Assembly: GCF_009557615.1 (NCBI RefSeq)
Contig: NZ_CP045652.1
Location: 2,976,001-3,040,000, forward strand
Source: Sphingobacteruim zhuxiongii
GTDB lineage: Bacteria > Bacteroidota > Bacteroidia > Sphingobacteriales > Sphingobacteriaceae
Length of the DNA stretch: 64,000 nucleotides
Direction of reading: 5' to 3'
In this document: piece by piece, positions 9,216 through 19,419 of the stretch
Position numbering within the stretch: position 1 is the first letter of the stretch
Layout: the number at the start of each line of letters is the position of its first letter
Made by a program: the position numbers and the translations under genes
Notes under the pieces: model-generated
Database searches by the model: none
What the model saw: the letters and a program-made list of their open reading frames with translations, nothing else
What the model was told of the DNA's origin: nothing

Positions 9216-10601
9216 ATGAAATCAATCATTTTATCATTATCCTTAAGTCTTATTTCTTTAGGATCGACTTATGCACAAGTTCAAAAGCTTTTTAAACTAG
9301 ATTACCAGTATTTGTTAGCAGATCAAGACGCTGCTGCAGAACTTGAAAACGCTGGTCAATTTCAGTCTGGATATGTTAATAAAAAATATATTAAAATAGT
9401 ACCCAATGATGGCGAATCTCCAATTTACGTCAGTGAGAAAGACTCAAAGAAATCATTTATGTTATTTCCTGCCTCACAAGAGTTTTTTGTCGTAAACTCG
9501 GGAGAAGAGGCTGCTGAAGTGGCGGAAGAGCTTGGAATCGAATATATAAAAGGAAAAACCAAAAAGATTGCTGGATACGACTGTAAATTTGGTCAAGTAA
9601 AGATTGATTCCGGTGAAGAAGGAGTCGACCCTACCCTTATCGAATTATGGTATACCGAAGCAATCCCTGCAATCTATTGGGGAGAGTTTGAAATTCTATC
9701 TCAAGTTCCTGGTGCAGTTCTAGAATTCTCGGTTGCTGGGAATGGTTTCACGGTAACAAAAATTGCTAATGCGGAAATGAAACAAGCAGATTTTAGTATT
9801 CCGGAAGATTACACGGCACTCGAGATATCAGCAGAAGCAGTAGCCGAAGATGGCGCGACAGTAGGATTAGCCGGCACTGAAGTAGCTGAAAATCGTGTTA
9901 TTTATTCGAACGACGAACAATCATTGTATGGTTTAGCGGATAGTGAAGGCAACCATATTACAAGTCTTGATTTCACACATATTGATTACTTTTTTGATGG
10001 TCAAGCTATTGTTGCCAATCAAGAAGGTAAATTCGGAACCATTGATCTACAAGGAAAACCAGTTATCGCTTGTCAATATGACTATTTAGGCTACGATGAT
10101 AATAGCGAACAATACATGTATAGCATCAATGAAAAAACAGGCCTGCTAAATAAAAACGGTACTGTGGCGATTAAAGCAGACTATGATCAAATTAGCTTTA
10201 TCACCAATGGCATGGCATCCGCAATGAAAGATGAGAAATGGGGAATCATTGATGAAACTGGTAAGGTTATCATTCCTTTCCAATATGAAATGATTTTTGA
10301 GATTAGTAAAGCGAATTTCACTGTGTATGAAAACGAAAAATTGACTTTATATAATTTAAAAACTAATAAGATGGTTGGTGAAGAATATGATTACATCTCT
10401 CTTTCACAAGATTCACCATTAATTACGGTTCAAAAAGATGATAAATTTGGCTTTATCAATCCATTGGGTAAAGTTGTCATTCCTTTTAAATATACCGTCG
10501 CTGGAACCTTCGAAAATGGTCAGGTTGTTGTTGCTGAGGATGCTGAAGCTAGTGATCATTACATCATCAATATGAAAGGCGAGCGCGTTGAAGAACAATA
10601 A
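9216..10601 (+). CDS. Exported WG-repeat protein
   Basis: 461 residues with a signal peptide (about 1-20, ending STYAQ). Residues about 20-205 form a domain resembling GLPGLI/DUF4412-type secreted proteins, with no cysteine-based or catalytic motif. From about residue 225 there are five to six WG (KWG) repeats, for example GKFGTIDLQGKPVIACQYDY, KWGIIDETGKVIIPFQYEM and KFGFINPLGKVVIPFKYTV. WG repeats are thought to form beta structures for protein or ligand contact. The stop is 50 bp before the sensor kinase gene on the same strand, so it may be an accessory or sensed partner of that system, which is inference from position only. Confidence 0.8.
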   Translation: MKSIILSLSLSLISLGSTYAQVQKLFKLDYQYLLADQDAAAELENAGQFQSGYVNKKYIKIVPNDGESPIYVSEKDSKKSFMLFPASQEFFVVNSGEEAAEVAEELGIEYIKGKTKKIAGYDCKFGQVKIDSGEEGVDPTLIELWYTEAIPAIYWGEFEILSQVPGAVLEFSVAGNGFTVTKIANAEMKQADFSIPEDYTALEISAEAVAEDGATVGLAGTEVAENRVIYSNDEQSLYGLADSEGNHITSLDFTHIDYFFDGQAIVANQEGKFGTIDLQGKPVIACQYDYLGYDDNSEQYMYSINEKTGLLNKNGTVAIKADYDQISFITNGMASAMKDEKWGIIDETGKVIIPFQYEMIFEISKANFTVYENEKLTLYNLKTNKMVGEEYDYISLSQDSPLITVQKDDKFGFINPLGKVVIPFKYTVAGTFENGQVVVAEDAEASDHYIINMKGERVEEQ

Positions 10602-10651
10602 TCTTCATTTTATAGGCGTATATTCGCTAAAGAAAAAAGAAGCCAGCGTTC

Positions 10652-12913
10652 ATGCAGAAAAAAAATAAAATAGTTCATCTTTTAGTAGGTCAAATAATAC
10701 TCTTATTTGGCCTTCTTTTGATCGGACTACCACTTCAAGCGCAAGACTTAATCAGTAATTTAGCGAATCAATATAATAAAAGTGCTCCCAATAGTCCTGA
10801 TCGGTACATGCTCACTGGAAAATATGCGCAGGCTATGTATTTCAATGGCCAGGGAGAGCAAGCATTTCAGCTACTAAAGAATAATATTCAGTCTGCTGCA
10901 AAATATAAAGATGGACAATATGCCGCCTATCTGCATACGGTTTTGGCTATTACCTTGCAAGTTGACGAACAGACCAAAGAAGCACTCGTCAGTTTAGCAA
11001 AGGCTAAACAATTTATGTCAAAGACCTTAAGCAATGAAGCCAAAGGTTATGTCATGTATGGTCAAGGCTGGATTCAGGTTCGAATCCTAAAAGAAGCAGA
11101 AGCCGTTCGAAGCTTTATGTCTGCTTTAGAATATTTGGACCGTGCCCCACTTTCGACGACCTTATTGGGCAGAAAAGCTTCAGTATACAAGGAACTAACA
11201 GGTATATATTCCAATTGGAATGAATATGAGCTTCAAGAGAAATACTCGAAACTAACACTCGACTTATCCATACAGCAAAACGACCCCTCTGGTATTTTTG
11301 ATGGGTATATGTCTTTGGGATATTTGAACGAGCAGAATTTCTTAAGGGACAGCAATACTATTAAATATCGAGATCTCGCTGAAAAGTACTATCTCAAGGC
11401 TTTAGATACCTATCAACAAAATAAAAACAAGATTCCCTTCACTTCGAATCTGTCGTTTGTATCTAATAATTTAGCGCATTTATATTTCCGCTTTTTCCCG
11501 AGTTCCTATCGTGAGAAAGCAAAAAAATATGCCGAATTGGCCAAAAGTCAAGGTTCGGAGAGTAAGGAGCATAATCACGTATCTTCAGCTTACGGTATTA
11601 TGGCTGAAATGGCTATTGAAGACAATAATTTTGGCTTAGCGAAGGAGTACTTATTAGCTTCTCTGTCAGAAATCAACAATTCGAGCAATCAAGACCAAAA
11701 TATACTGATGAGTATTTACGAAAGTCTTTCCAGGATTTCCGAAAAGGAAAACAACTATAAAGACGCCGTTAAATACTATAAGGAGTATATGGAGATATTT
11801 AAGCGAGTTTATGACCAAGATCAGTTAATGCTAGGGAAACGGTTGGAGGCACAATTTGAAAAAGGAAAGCAAGAACAACAGGTGCAAAACTTACAACTCG
11901 AATCGGAGAAGAAAGAGCAGCAATTGTCGCTTATGGCAGCGCTTGGTATCCAGCAGAAGCAAGAATTGGAGAACATGAAACTCTTTCAGGATAATCAATC
12001 GAAGGAATTGGAACTCGCCAAACTGGAAACAGAAAAACAGAATCAAGCATTGCGCTTATCGAAATTAGAAACTGAAAATAGAGCTGCCGAGATCAGCCAA
12101 TATCAACAAGAAATCACCTTTCGTGAAAAAGTAAACACCTATTTTATACTTTCGTTTGCCACGATATTTCTACTCTTTTTAGTTTTATTGTATGCGTATC
12201 AGCAACGATCAAAACATATGAAGCAAAATAACACGATGCATCAATTGGAGATTGAACAAGAACGTCAGAATTCGAAGATCTCAACACTTACAGCAATGCT
12301 GCAAGGACAAGAATTGGAGCGAGGTCGTTTAGCACGTGATCTTCATGATGGATTGGGCGGATTGCTATCTGGAACAAAACTTCACTTATCTCAACTAAAT
12401 GATCGCATCGATCAAAATAATAGGGAAACAATGGATAAAACCATGGGTCATTTAGATTTGGCCGTCGATGAACTTCGTCGTGTTGCACATAATCTGATGC
12501 CAGATTTATTGCAAAAATACGGACTGCAGGAGGCTCTTTCTGATTATGCGACCCGTATGTCAACCGATACAATGGACGTCGATGTACAATTTTTACATTA
12601 TGAAAATAAGCTACCAATTGACCAACAGCTTATTATTTACCGCATCGTTCAAGAGCTCGTAAACAATGCTGTCAAACATGCAAATCCGAATCAGATTCTT
12701 ATTCAAGTTGTCGAAGAAGAACAGGCTTACCACATCACCGTTGAGGATGATGGCAAAGGATTTGATTTACAAACGTTAAAGTCTAATCAATCGGCCGGGC
12801 TTCACAATATTCAATCGAGAGTTGAATTTCTGAAAGGTTCGGTTCAAATTAACTCGGAAATATATCAAGGAACTAGTATTGAGTTTCAATTTCCAAAACC
12901 AAAAATAGTATGA
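10652..12913 (+). CDS. TPR-containing NarL-type sensor histidine kinase
   Basis: 753 residues. Signal peptide or first membrane segment at about 8-30; residues about 35-400 are helical TPR-like repeats (periplasmic sensor); residues about 395-490 are a Gln/Glu/Lys-rich coiled coil; a membrane helix follows at about 494-516 (YFILSFATIFLLFLVLLYAY). The HisKA_3 dimerisation/phosphoacceptor box is RGRLARDLHDGLGGLLSG with the phosphorylated His at 565, and the HATPase domain has VNNAVKHA (N box) and VEDDGKGFD (G1 box). It overlaps the response regulator gene by 4 bp (ATGA), so they form a translationally coupled pair. The ligand is unknown; the TPR sensor suggests protein contact. Confidence 0.95.
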   Translation: MQKKNKIVHLLVGQIILLFGLLLIGLPLQAQDLISNLANQYNKSAPNSPDRYMLTGKYAQAMYFNGQGEQAFQLLKNNIQSAAKYKDGQYAAYLHTVLAITLQVDEQTKEALVSLAKAKQFMSKTLSNEAKGYVMYGQGWIQVRILKEAEAVRSFMSALEYLDRAPLSTTLLGRKASVYKELTGIYSNWNEYELQEKYSKLTLDLSIQQNDPSGIFDGYMSLGYLNEQNFLRDSNTIKYRDLAEKYYLKALDTYQQNKNKIPFTSNLSFVSNNLAHLYFRFFPSSYREKAKKYAELAKSQGSESKEHNHVSSAYGIMAEMAIEDNNFGLAKEYLLASLSEINNSSNQDQNILMSIYESLSRISEKENNYKDAVKYYKEYMEIFKRVYDQDQLMLGKRLEAQFEKGKQEQQVQNLQLESEKKEQQLSLMAALGIQQKQELENMKLFQDNQSKELELAKLETEKQNQALRLSKLETENRAAEISQYQQEITFREKVNTYFILSFATIFLLFLVLLYAYQQRSKHMKQNNTMHQLEIEQERQNSKISTLTAMLQGQELERGRLARDLHDGLGGLLSGTKLHLSQLNDRIDQNNRETMDKTMGHLDLAVDELRRVAHNLMPDLLQKYGLQEALSDYATRMSTDTMDVDVQFLHYENKLPIDQQLIIYRIVQELVNNAVKHANPNQILIQVVEEEQAYHITVEDDGKGFDLQTLKSNQSAGLHNIQSRVEFLKGSVQINSEIYQGTSIEFQFPKPKIV

Positions 12914-13545
12914 TAAATATTGCGATTGCTGATGATCATCCGCTACTTTTAGAGGGCTTAAGAAATATCCTATCCAAGGAGGATGACTTGCTTGTCGTTG
13001 GTTGTTATCCAACAGCAGAGGTACTCCAATCAGCGTTGAAGACAGAGCGTATTGATATTCTTTTATTAGATATCAATCTTTCAGACATCAATAGCTTAGA
13101 ACTCATCCGGCCATTAAGATCTGCACATCCGGACATGCATATTATTGTTCTGAGTGTGCATAACGAATACGCGGTTATCAATTCAGCATTTCAGGAAGGT
13201 GCAGAAGGCTATATTCAAAAGAATTCGTCAATCGATGAAATCCTAGAGGGGATTCAAGATATATTGAATGGTAAACGTTTTATGTGTTCTCAAACTAAGC
13301 GAATTGTAGAAAAAAAGAATCTGAGCGAATTGAAGAGCGTCCCTAAGCTTACTCGAAGAGAAAAGGAGATTCTTTTGGAAGCTGCAATGGGCTTGACCAC
13401 AATACAGATTGCTGAAAAACTCTTTATAAGCCACCACACTGTTGAGAGTCATCGAAAAAATTTAATAGAGAAGTTTAAAGCATCAAACCTTAGTTCGGCG
13501 ATTAAACTAGCGTACGAATATGGTTTGATCTTTGAGGTCAAGTAA
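12910..13545 (+). CDS. NarL/FixJ-family response regulator
   Basis: 211 residues. The receiver domain has the acidic pair D8-D9, phosphoacceptor D54 (ILLLDINLSD), the Ser of VLSVH and the Lys in YIQKNSS. The C-terminal LuxR-type HTH starts at about residue 148 with LTRREKEILLEAAMGLTTIQ and contains IAEKLFISHHTVESHRKNL, the recognition helix. It starts inside the stop codon of the kinase gene, and together they are a two-component system. Likely a DNA-binding activator; targets are not visible in the window. Confidence 0.95.
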   Translation: MINIAIADDHPLLLEGLRNILSKEDDLLVVGCYPTAEVLQSALKTERIDILLLDINLSDINSLELIRPLRSAHPDMHIIVLSVHNEYAVINSAFQEGAEGYIQKNSSIDEILEGIQDILNGKRFMCSQTKRIVEKKNLSELKSVPKLTRREKEILLEAAMGLTTIQIAEKLFISHHTVESHRKNLIEKFKASNLSSAIKLAYEYGLIFEVK

Positions 13546-13553
13546 TAAAATCA

Positions 13554-13588
13554 AGAAGGGCTGTTCGTGTTGAACAACCCTTCTTTTT
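13554..13588 (+). terminator. Intrinsic terminator after the response regulator
   Basis: AGAAGGG-C-TGTTC pairs with GAACA-A-CCCTTCT across a 5-nt loop, followed by TTTTT. It ends the kinase/regulator transcript just after the stop at 13545. Confidence 0.85.
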
Positions 13589-13657
13589 CTCAGAAAGTTA
13601 TTTCTTGTTTTCATCCAAGTTTAACTTTCCAATATCTAACGTTGAAGAAGTCTGATT

Positions 13658-13843
13658 TTACATCTTGTCTAACCAAGACTCAACCTCTTCTTTCGTCTTC
13701 CCTGTTTTCTTCTGTAATTTTCCGAGTAATTCATCCTCTTTACCTTCAGCGTAGAGTAAATCATCATCTGTTAGATCAGCGTACTCCTGCTTAACTTTTC
13801 CCTTGATTTCATTCCAACGTCCTTTCCATGTTAATTTGTTCAT
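13658..13843 (-). CDS. CsbD-family small stress protein
   Basis: 61 residues, highly charged and helical. The pattern [20 protein letters not shown] followed by [19 protein letters not shown] is the CsbD family (PF05532) signature, and the length is the family's usual size. CsbD proteins are induced by general stress; their molecular role is unknown. It lies downstream of the catalase on the same strand with a 75-bp gap, which fits a shared stress response. No start ambiguity: the single ATG has an AAGGAGAA ribosome site upstream. Confidence 0.9.
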   Translation of the reverse strand: MNKLTWKGRWNEIKGKVKQEYADLTDDDLLYAEGKEDELLGKLQKKTGKTKEEVESWLDKM

Positions 13844-13918
13844 AGCTTTTCTCCTTTTTAAATTTATATATGTGATTTAATAATAGAACAAAACAAACGC
13901 TAATAAGTTTTATTTTTT

Positions 13919-16048
13919 TTAAACTGGTACTTTCCGATCTTCTTCTCTAGTCCAAATTCTATGACCTTTCATTGCTTTTATAAAGTCCGCTGATAAGTTA
14001 TTTTTCGATTCCAAGATGACGCCCTCGTCCAGCCCTTTCATTTTGATATAGGTCAGATCAACCAAACCCTCTGCTCCTTTTGCAAATGCGATTGCTTTAC
14101 AATGTCTGAAACCTTCATTAATGAATTGCACATAATCGGGTTCGTTTTTTAACAGCGCGACAGAGTCACCGTCCGGTGTATAAAATGCATCGAAACAAAC
14201 AGAGGCATCCGTCAGATAGGTATGTTGAATTTCTTCTGTACCACCTTCCTTATATTTCAGCTGACCGACACGCGTAGAAACTAAAACTGCTTCGGCTTTC
14301 TCCGCCATCAATGCATTCTTCATCTGCTCAACAGATTTTTTACTTACGCCATCAGCAACTAAAAACGCTACCTTACGTGTCTCAATAGTCCCTTCTCCCG
14401 GCTTTGTAGCCATACTTAAAGCCGCAGATTTCTCAACTTCCGGCTTGTTCGGTTTGATCGGATAATCAGGATGGTTTTGACGCGCAAATTGTAATGTTAA
14501 CTCGTCCAATTGTTTTGGCGGTTCAATACCCAAATGTTTTCCAACTCCAGCCGCTAAGACTTCATCAATTTGATTCAGAATTGCTAATTCGCGCGTTCTA
14601 ATCACGACTGAATTTACTTTCGATAACTCAAAGCTGAACGCATTTATGATATGTTGCTGCTCAGGTTTCGACTGCGAATTGAAAAACAAGCGTGCTTGTG
14701 TGAAATGGTCTGCAAAGGAAGTTGAACGCCCGCGGATTTTCTTTGCATCAATCTTCTCAGCATGAGATTCAAAACCTTTTTCCCCCTTCAGCATCGCATG
14801 GTAGGGACAGCCTCCACCCAAACTATTTGGGAAGTAACTTACATTACCTTTCGGAATATCTGTTCGTTGAAATCCATCTTTTTGATTATTGTGCTTGCCA
14901 TTGACGGGTCTATTTATTGGAAGCTCATGGAAGTTTGGCCCACCTAGACGATAGTTTTGCGTATCTGCGTAAGAAAATACTCTTCCCTGCAACAATGGAT
15001 CATTACTAAAGTCTATCCCTGGGACTAAACGCCCTGGATCGAAAGCAATTTGCTCTGTTTCTGCAAAGAAGTTCTCTGGGTTTCGATTCAAAGTCATAGT
15101 TCCTATAATTTGAACCGGAACCAGCTCCTCAGGGATTATTTTCGTAGGATCTAGAATATCAAATGAGTATTTAAGTTCGTCCTCTTCTGGAATTAATTGC
15201 ACTCCTAAATCCCATTGTGGGAAATCACCATTATCGATTGCTTCCCATAGATCACGACGATGGAAATCAGCGTCATAGCCAGATATCTTTTGAGCTTCTT
15301 GCCATGCTACTTGATGTACGCCTAATTTAGGTTTCCAATGAAACTTAACAAAAGTACCTTTTCCTTCTTCGTTAACGAATTTAAACGTGTGTACACCGAA
15401 ACCTTCCATCATTCTTAGCGAACGTGGGATAGCGCGGTCTGACATCACCCATAACGACATATGTGCTGCTTCTGGCATTAATGAGATAAAATCCCAGAAG
15501 GTATCATGTGCTGATGCTGCCTGTGGAATTTCCTTGTCTGGTTCAGGCTTCACGGCGTGAACTAAATCAGGAAATTGCATCGCATCTTGAATAAAAAATA
15601 CAGGAATATTGTTGCCGACTAAATCATAGTTCCCTTCCTGCGTGTAAAATTTAACGGAGAAGCCTCGAACATCGCGTGCTAAATCGGTAGACCCTTTAAA
15701 TCCAGCAACTGTAGAGAATCGAACGAATAGAGGTGTTACTGCGCCCTTTTTAAGGAAGGACGCTCTCGTATAATTACTGATATCGGCAGTCGCTTCAAAA
15801 ACGCCATGCGCGCCTGATCCTCTAGCATGAACAACACGTTCAGGAATGCGCTCGCGATCAAAATGTGCTAATTTATCTTGATAGATAAAATCTTCTAATA
15901 AGGATGGTCCGCGTTCTCCAGCTTTCAGTGTATTGTTATTATCGTGAATCGGGACGCCATCATTAGTCGTCATTACACGATTCTGGTTATCGACTAAATG
16001 TGCGTCAATTTGTTGAGTCTTTAGATTCGATTTGTTCTGTTTTTTCAT
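13919..16048 (-). CDS. katE: Large-subunit (HPII-type) catalase
   Basis: 709 residues, the size of the large-subunit clade (clade 2) catalases rather than the roughly 480-residue small type. Visible: the active-site His segment VVHARGSGAHGVFEAT, the distal Asn region around NIPVFFIQDAMQFPDLVHA, and the haem-ligand Tyr block RVFSYADTQNYRLGGPNFHELPIN. From about residue 555 a class I glutaminase/DJ-1-like C-terminal domain follows (RKVAFLVADGVSKKSVEQM), as in E. coli KatE. It converts hydrogen peroxide to water and oxygen in the cytoplasm. It is followed by csbD on the same strand. Confidence 0.96.
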   Translation of the reverse strand: MKKQNKSNLKTQQIDAHLVDNQNRVMTTNDGVPIHDNNNTLKAGERGPSLLEDFIYQDKLAHFDRERIPERVVHARGSGAHGVFEATADISNYTRASFLKKGAVTPLFVRFSTVAGFKGSTDLARDVRGFSVKFYTQEGNYDLVGNNIPVFFIQDAMQFPDLVHAVKPEPDKEIPQAASAHDTFWDFISLMPEAAHMSLWVMSDRAIPRSLRMMEGFGVHTFKFVNEEGKGTFVKFHWKPKLGVHQVAWQEAQKISGYDADFHRRDLWEAIDNGDFPQWDLGVQLIPEEDELKYSFDILDPTKIIPEELVPVQIIGTMTLNRNPENFFAETEQIAFDPGRLVPGIDFSNDPLLQGRVFSYADTQNYRLGGPNFHELPINRPVNGKHNNQKDGFQRTDIPKGNVSYFPNSLGGGCPYHAMLKGEKGFESHAEKIDAKKIRGRSTSFADHFTQARLFFNSQSKPEQQHIINAFSFELSKVNSVVIRTRELAILNQIDEVLAAGVGKHLGIEPPKQLDELTLQFARQNHPDYPIKPNKPEVEKSAALSMATKPGEGTIETRKVAFLVADGVSKKSVEQMKNALMAEKAEAVLVSTRVGQLKYKEGGTEEIQHTYLTDASVCFDAFYTPDGDSVALLKNEPDYVQFINEGFRHCKAIAFAKGAEGLVDLTYIKMKGLDEGVILESKNNLSADFIKAMKGHRIWTREEDRKVPV

Positions 16049-16116
16049 AGGGAAAAAGTTTTTATTAGCTCGTTATGGAGAATTAACAAATCAGAGTCAA
16101 ATATGTTCACGCAAAT

Positions 16117-16147
16117 AAAAAAAGGCTCCTATTACCCATAGGACCCT
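16117..16147 (-). terminator. Intrinsic terminator of the ABC exporter operon
   Basis: On the minus strand AGGGTCCTAT/ATAGGAGCCT (one C-C mismatch) forms the stem, followed by seven T. It is 35 bp past the permease stop. Confidence 0.85.
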
Positions 16148-16181
16148 AATTTATTTGTACGTAACGGCCATAAAATCTAAT

Positions 16182-18713
16182 TTAATTACTTCGAAGAACC
16201 TCCAAGGGAGATTTCCGCAATACAGAAAGACTATTTAGAAGTCCAATGACTACCGTCAGGGCACTAACCAATAAAATTAAGAGGATAACGAACCCTATCT
16301 TCGGTACAAAAGCACTTTCAAAAACGAAAATGGCAAGCATATTACTTGCGATAAGCGAAATGAATAAACCTGTAATCGCTGCAAGTAATCCTAAGAACAT
16401 GTATTCACTGATACTGATTATGAAAATTTGTCTTCGGCTTGCACCTATGGTACGTAAAAGAACATTCTCTTTGATACGCTGATATTTACTGATTCTAACG
16501 GAAGAGATTAGTACGACTATCCCAGTAAGAATGCTAAAGCCTCCAATAAATTGAATGATGAATCCTATTTTATCGAGGATATTGTTCAGAATAACTAGAA
16601 TCGCATTCATGTCTATGACCGAAACATTCGGAAAACTGTTAACTATCCGTTGTTGAAATTGACTTGCCTCTCGCTCATCTGTCACTTTTGTCATCATCAA
16701 AAAGAATTGCGGAGCGTCATCTATACTACCTTTAGCGAATACCATTCGGAAGTTAGACTGAAATCTATTCCAATCTACCTGCCTAAAGCTACTCACTTTC
16801 GCAGGAATACGCATGCCTTGAACATTCATCGTTAACACATCGCCAATCTTGACACCAATTCCCTCAGCATATTTCTCATCTAAGGAAACAGATGCTGTGT
16901 CATTTGGAGCAACTTTACCAACCCATTTTCCTTGGCTTACTTTCTCAGAGGCAGTTAAACTATCACGATACGTAGCACGTATTTCTCCTCGAAATGCGCG
17001 TCCAGAAACTTCAATCGTCGTATCTTTCAACACCTCTTTCAACGATGTACCGTTGACTCGATCGATGAACATCGTGACGATAGGCACACTCTCCACAATA
17101 GGGTAACCCGCCATTTTAGCCATCTGTTGAAGCGAATCTTTTTGAGATGGTTGAATATCAAACATCAGCATATTCGCCTGATTTTGCTCAGCAGAAACTG
17201 CAACGCGCTTCAGAAGAATATCCTGAACAAAATATAAAGTCGAGATTAACGTCGTTCCTAAGCCTATGGAGACAATCAAGATAACCGTTTGATTATTCGG
17301 TCGCCAAAGATTAGAAAGTCCTTGTCGCCAAAGATAAGGCCATTTGGAAGGAAAAAATTTGCGTATCAACCATGTGAACCCTTTCGCGACGCCATATAAC
17401 ATCAAAAAAGTAAGGGCGATTCCTACGCTAAATAGTATCGTTTGAGTCCAGTTCTCCATCTGTATCCTTGCGAATAATAAGATAAATACGGCAATCAATA
17501 GATATATCCATGCTTTTAAGGGATCTTTAAAAAGACCTTCTTTATCATCTTGAACACGCAAAGAGTTAAGCGGGGAAATATGTCGAACGGATAACAAAGG
17601 TAACAAGGCAAAGAGTACAGCGATCACCAAGCCAATGACTACACCTTCGAATATAGCTGGCCATACGATCTGTGTTGTTAATTGCACAGGTAGAACATCC
17701 TGCATGACATAGGGAATACCGTATTGAATCAACGTTCCTAAAGCTGCACCAATAATACCTCCTACAAGTCCAATCGCAGCGAACTGAATTAAGAAGATGA
17801 AAAATGCCTGCTTTGCGGTCGTCCCTAAGCAACGAAGAATTGCAACCGACATGAGTTTCTCTCGAACATATATTTGTACAGCACTAGAAACACCAATACA
17901 GCCAAGCAGTAAAGCTACAAAGCCGACGAGCTCCATGAAGCGAGCCATATCCGCAAATGAACGACCTGTATTCTCTTTAGTTGTCTCAATAGTCGAACTT
18001 CTAAGTTGCAAAGTTGAAAGCTTATCTTTCCATTGTTCGATTTTCTTATCTATGCCAAAGTTTTTGGATAATTTGAAGTAATAACGATATTCTATACGGC
18101 TACCGGCTTGTTGTAAGCCCGCGCCCTTTAATTGTTCTAAAGGTATAAACAAACTCGGCGCCATCGCTCCTGTAAAGGCACTCTGCCCAGGTTGAGAAGT
18201 GACACCACCCAACATGCTATACGTCTTTGTTCCTAATTGAACGGAATCTCCTACGGACACACCATACTGAAGCACTAACGCATTGTCAAGAAACAAACCT
18301 TCCTGTTTTGCAAATTGACTAAATACACCTTCAGGCCGTGTTTCTACAGCGCCATAAAATGGAAAACTTCCTTCAACAGCGCGTACTTGTACAAAGCGAG
18401 AAGTGTTAGCATTCGGAATGCGTAACATGGACATAAAGCGCTCCTCTTTTGCAAAGCCTAGACTTAAGTTTTTTATGGAGTCGATAAAAGCGAGCGCTTC
18501 TCCCGTCGGCAGTCGATTACTCTCGAGTGACAAGTCTGCACCAATAAGTTCTGCCGCTTGATTATCAATATCGATTTTTAAATTCCTATTAAAGGAATTC
18601 ATAGAAACTAAGGAAGCGATTCCCAGAATGATCGAGGATATAAATAGGAATAATCGGCTTCGATTCTTTCGACTATCTCGCCAAGCCATTAAAAAGATCC
18701 AACGCCAACTCAT
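16182..18713 (-). CDS. FtsX-family ABC transporter permease (YbbP-like)
   Basis: 843 residues. It has an N-terminal membrane helix (about 19-40), a large periplasmic domain, three helices at about 258-385, further helices at about 400-445 and 475-500, a second periplasmic domain, and three C-terminal helices ending RKSPLEVLRSN. Two FtsX-like cores (LLGCIGVSSAVQIYVREKL and FIGGFSILTGIVVLISSVRI) are visible, as in E. coli YbbP. It overlaps the ATPase gene by 4 bp. The complex belongs to the LolCDE/MacB-type mechanotransmission superfamily and acts at the inner membrane; its cargo is not established. Confidence 0.93.
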   Translation of the reverse strand: MSWRWIFLMAWRDSRKNRSRLFLFISSIILGIASLVSMNSFNRNLKIDIDNQAAELIGADLSLESNRLPTGEALAFIDSIKNLSLGFAKEERFMSMLRIPNANTSRFVQVRAVEGSFPFYGAVETRPEGVFSQFAKQEGLFLDNALVLQYGVSVGDSVQLGTKTYSMLGGVTSQPGQSAFTGAMAPSLFIPLEQLKGAGLQQAGSRIEYRYYFKLSKNFGIDKKIEQWKDKLSTLQLRSSTIETTKENTGRSFADMARFMELVGFVALLLGCIGVSSAVQIYVREKLMSVAILRCLGTTAKQAFFIFLIQFAAIGLVGGIIGAALGTLIQYGIPYVMQDVLPVQLTTQIVWPAIFEGVVIGLVIAVLFALLPLLSVRHISPLNSLRVQDDKEGLFKDPLKAWIYLLIAVFILLFARIQMENWTQTILFSVGIALTFLMLYGVAKGFTWLIRKFFPSKWPYLWRQGLSNLWRPNNQTVILIVSIGLGTTLISTLYFVQDILLKRVAVSAEQNQANMLMFDIQPSQKDSLQQMAKMAGYPIVESVPIVTMFIDRVNGTSLKEVLKDTTIEVSGRAFRGEIRATYRDSLTASEKVSQGKWVGKVAPNDTASVSLDEKYAEGIGVKIGDVLTMNVQGMRIPAKVSSFRQVDWNRFQSNFRMVFAKGSIDDAPQFFLMMTKVTDEREASQFQQRIVNSFPNVSVIDMNAILVILNNILDKIGFIIQFIGGFSILTGIVVLISSVRISKYQRIKENVLLRTIGASRRQIFIISISEYMFLGLLAAITGLFISLIASNMLAIFVFESAFVPKIGFVILLILLVSALTVVIGLLNSLSVLRKSPLEVLRSN

Positions 18714-19378
18714 TGAATTTGTCCCCCTTTAATCGGAATAATCTGTTGAGTTTTCGCTGCTAATTCCAAATCATGCGTCACAATTACTAAGGTTGTTCCC
18801 GACGCTCGATTGAGCTCAAATAACATCTCTTCGATAATGAGACTTGTTTCAGCGTCAAGATTGCCTGTAGGTTCATCAGCAAACAAGATCTTCGGTTTAT
18901 TTGCAAATGCACGAGCTAACGATACGCGCTGTTGCTCACCTCCAGATAGCTGTGATGGATAATGATTCGCTCGATCAGCAAGACCAACACGCTCTAACAA
19001 CACCATCGCTACAGGTTGATGATTACGTATGCCTCGCAACTCCATAGGTACCATCACATTTTCAAGTGCCGTAAGAGTAGGTAACAGTTGGAAATTTTGA
19101 AAGACAAATCCAACATGCTGATTCCGAATTTGCGCTAGTTTATCTTCGCTCAATCCAGATAACTCGATACCATTTAACTTAATGGATCCCGTAGAAGCTT
19201 GGTCAAGTCCGGCGCAAAGACCAAGTAGCGTTGACTTGCCACTTCCCGATGGTCCTACAATTGCTACCGTCGCGCCTTCTGCTATTTGAAAGTTAATATC
19301 CTTTAAAACTGGAATATCACGGCCTTCAAGGCTATAGTTCTTAAAAACATGCTGTAATTCTAAAATCATTGTCGACAT
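18710..19378 (-). CDS. ABC transporter ATPase (YbbA/LolD-type)
   Basis: 222 residues, complete nucleotide-binding domain: Walker A GPSGSGKSTLLGL, Q-loop VFQNFQLLPTL, signature LSGGEQQRVSLARAFA, Walker B ILFADEPTGNLD and the H-loop His in IVTHDLE. It belongs to the LolD/MacB/FtsE class that pairs with FtsX-type permeases, and is coupled to the permease by a 4-bp overlap. It is divergent from the TesA-like esterase gene with a 41-bp gap, the same gene grouping (ybbA, ybbP, tesA) known from proteobacteria. Confidence 0.96.
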   Translation of the reverse strand: MSTMILELQHVFKNYSLEGRDIPVLKDINFQIAEGATVAIVGPSGSGKSTLLGLCAGLDQASTGSIKLNGIELSGLSEDKLAQIRNQHVGFVFQNFQLLPTLTALENVMVPMELRGIRNHQPVAMVLLERVGLADRANHYPSQLSGGEQQRVSLARAFANKPKILFADEPTGNLDAETSLIIEEMLFELNRASGTTLVIVTHDLELAAKTQQIIPIKGGQIQ

Positions 19379-19419
19379 ATAGCATTAAAAGTATACCTTT
19401 TTTTGGTTAAATTAGTTGC

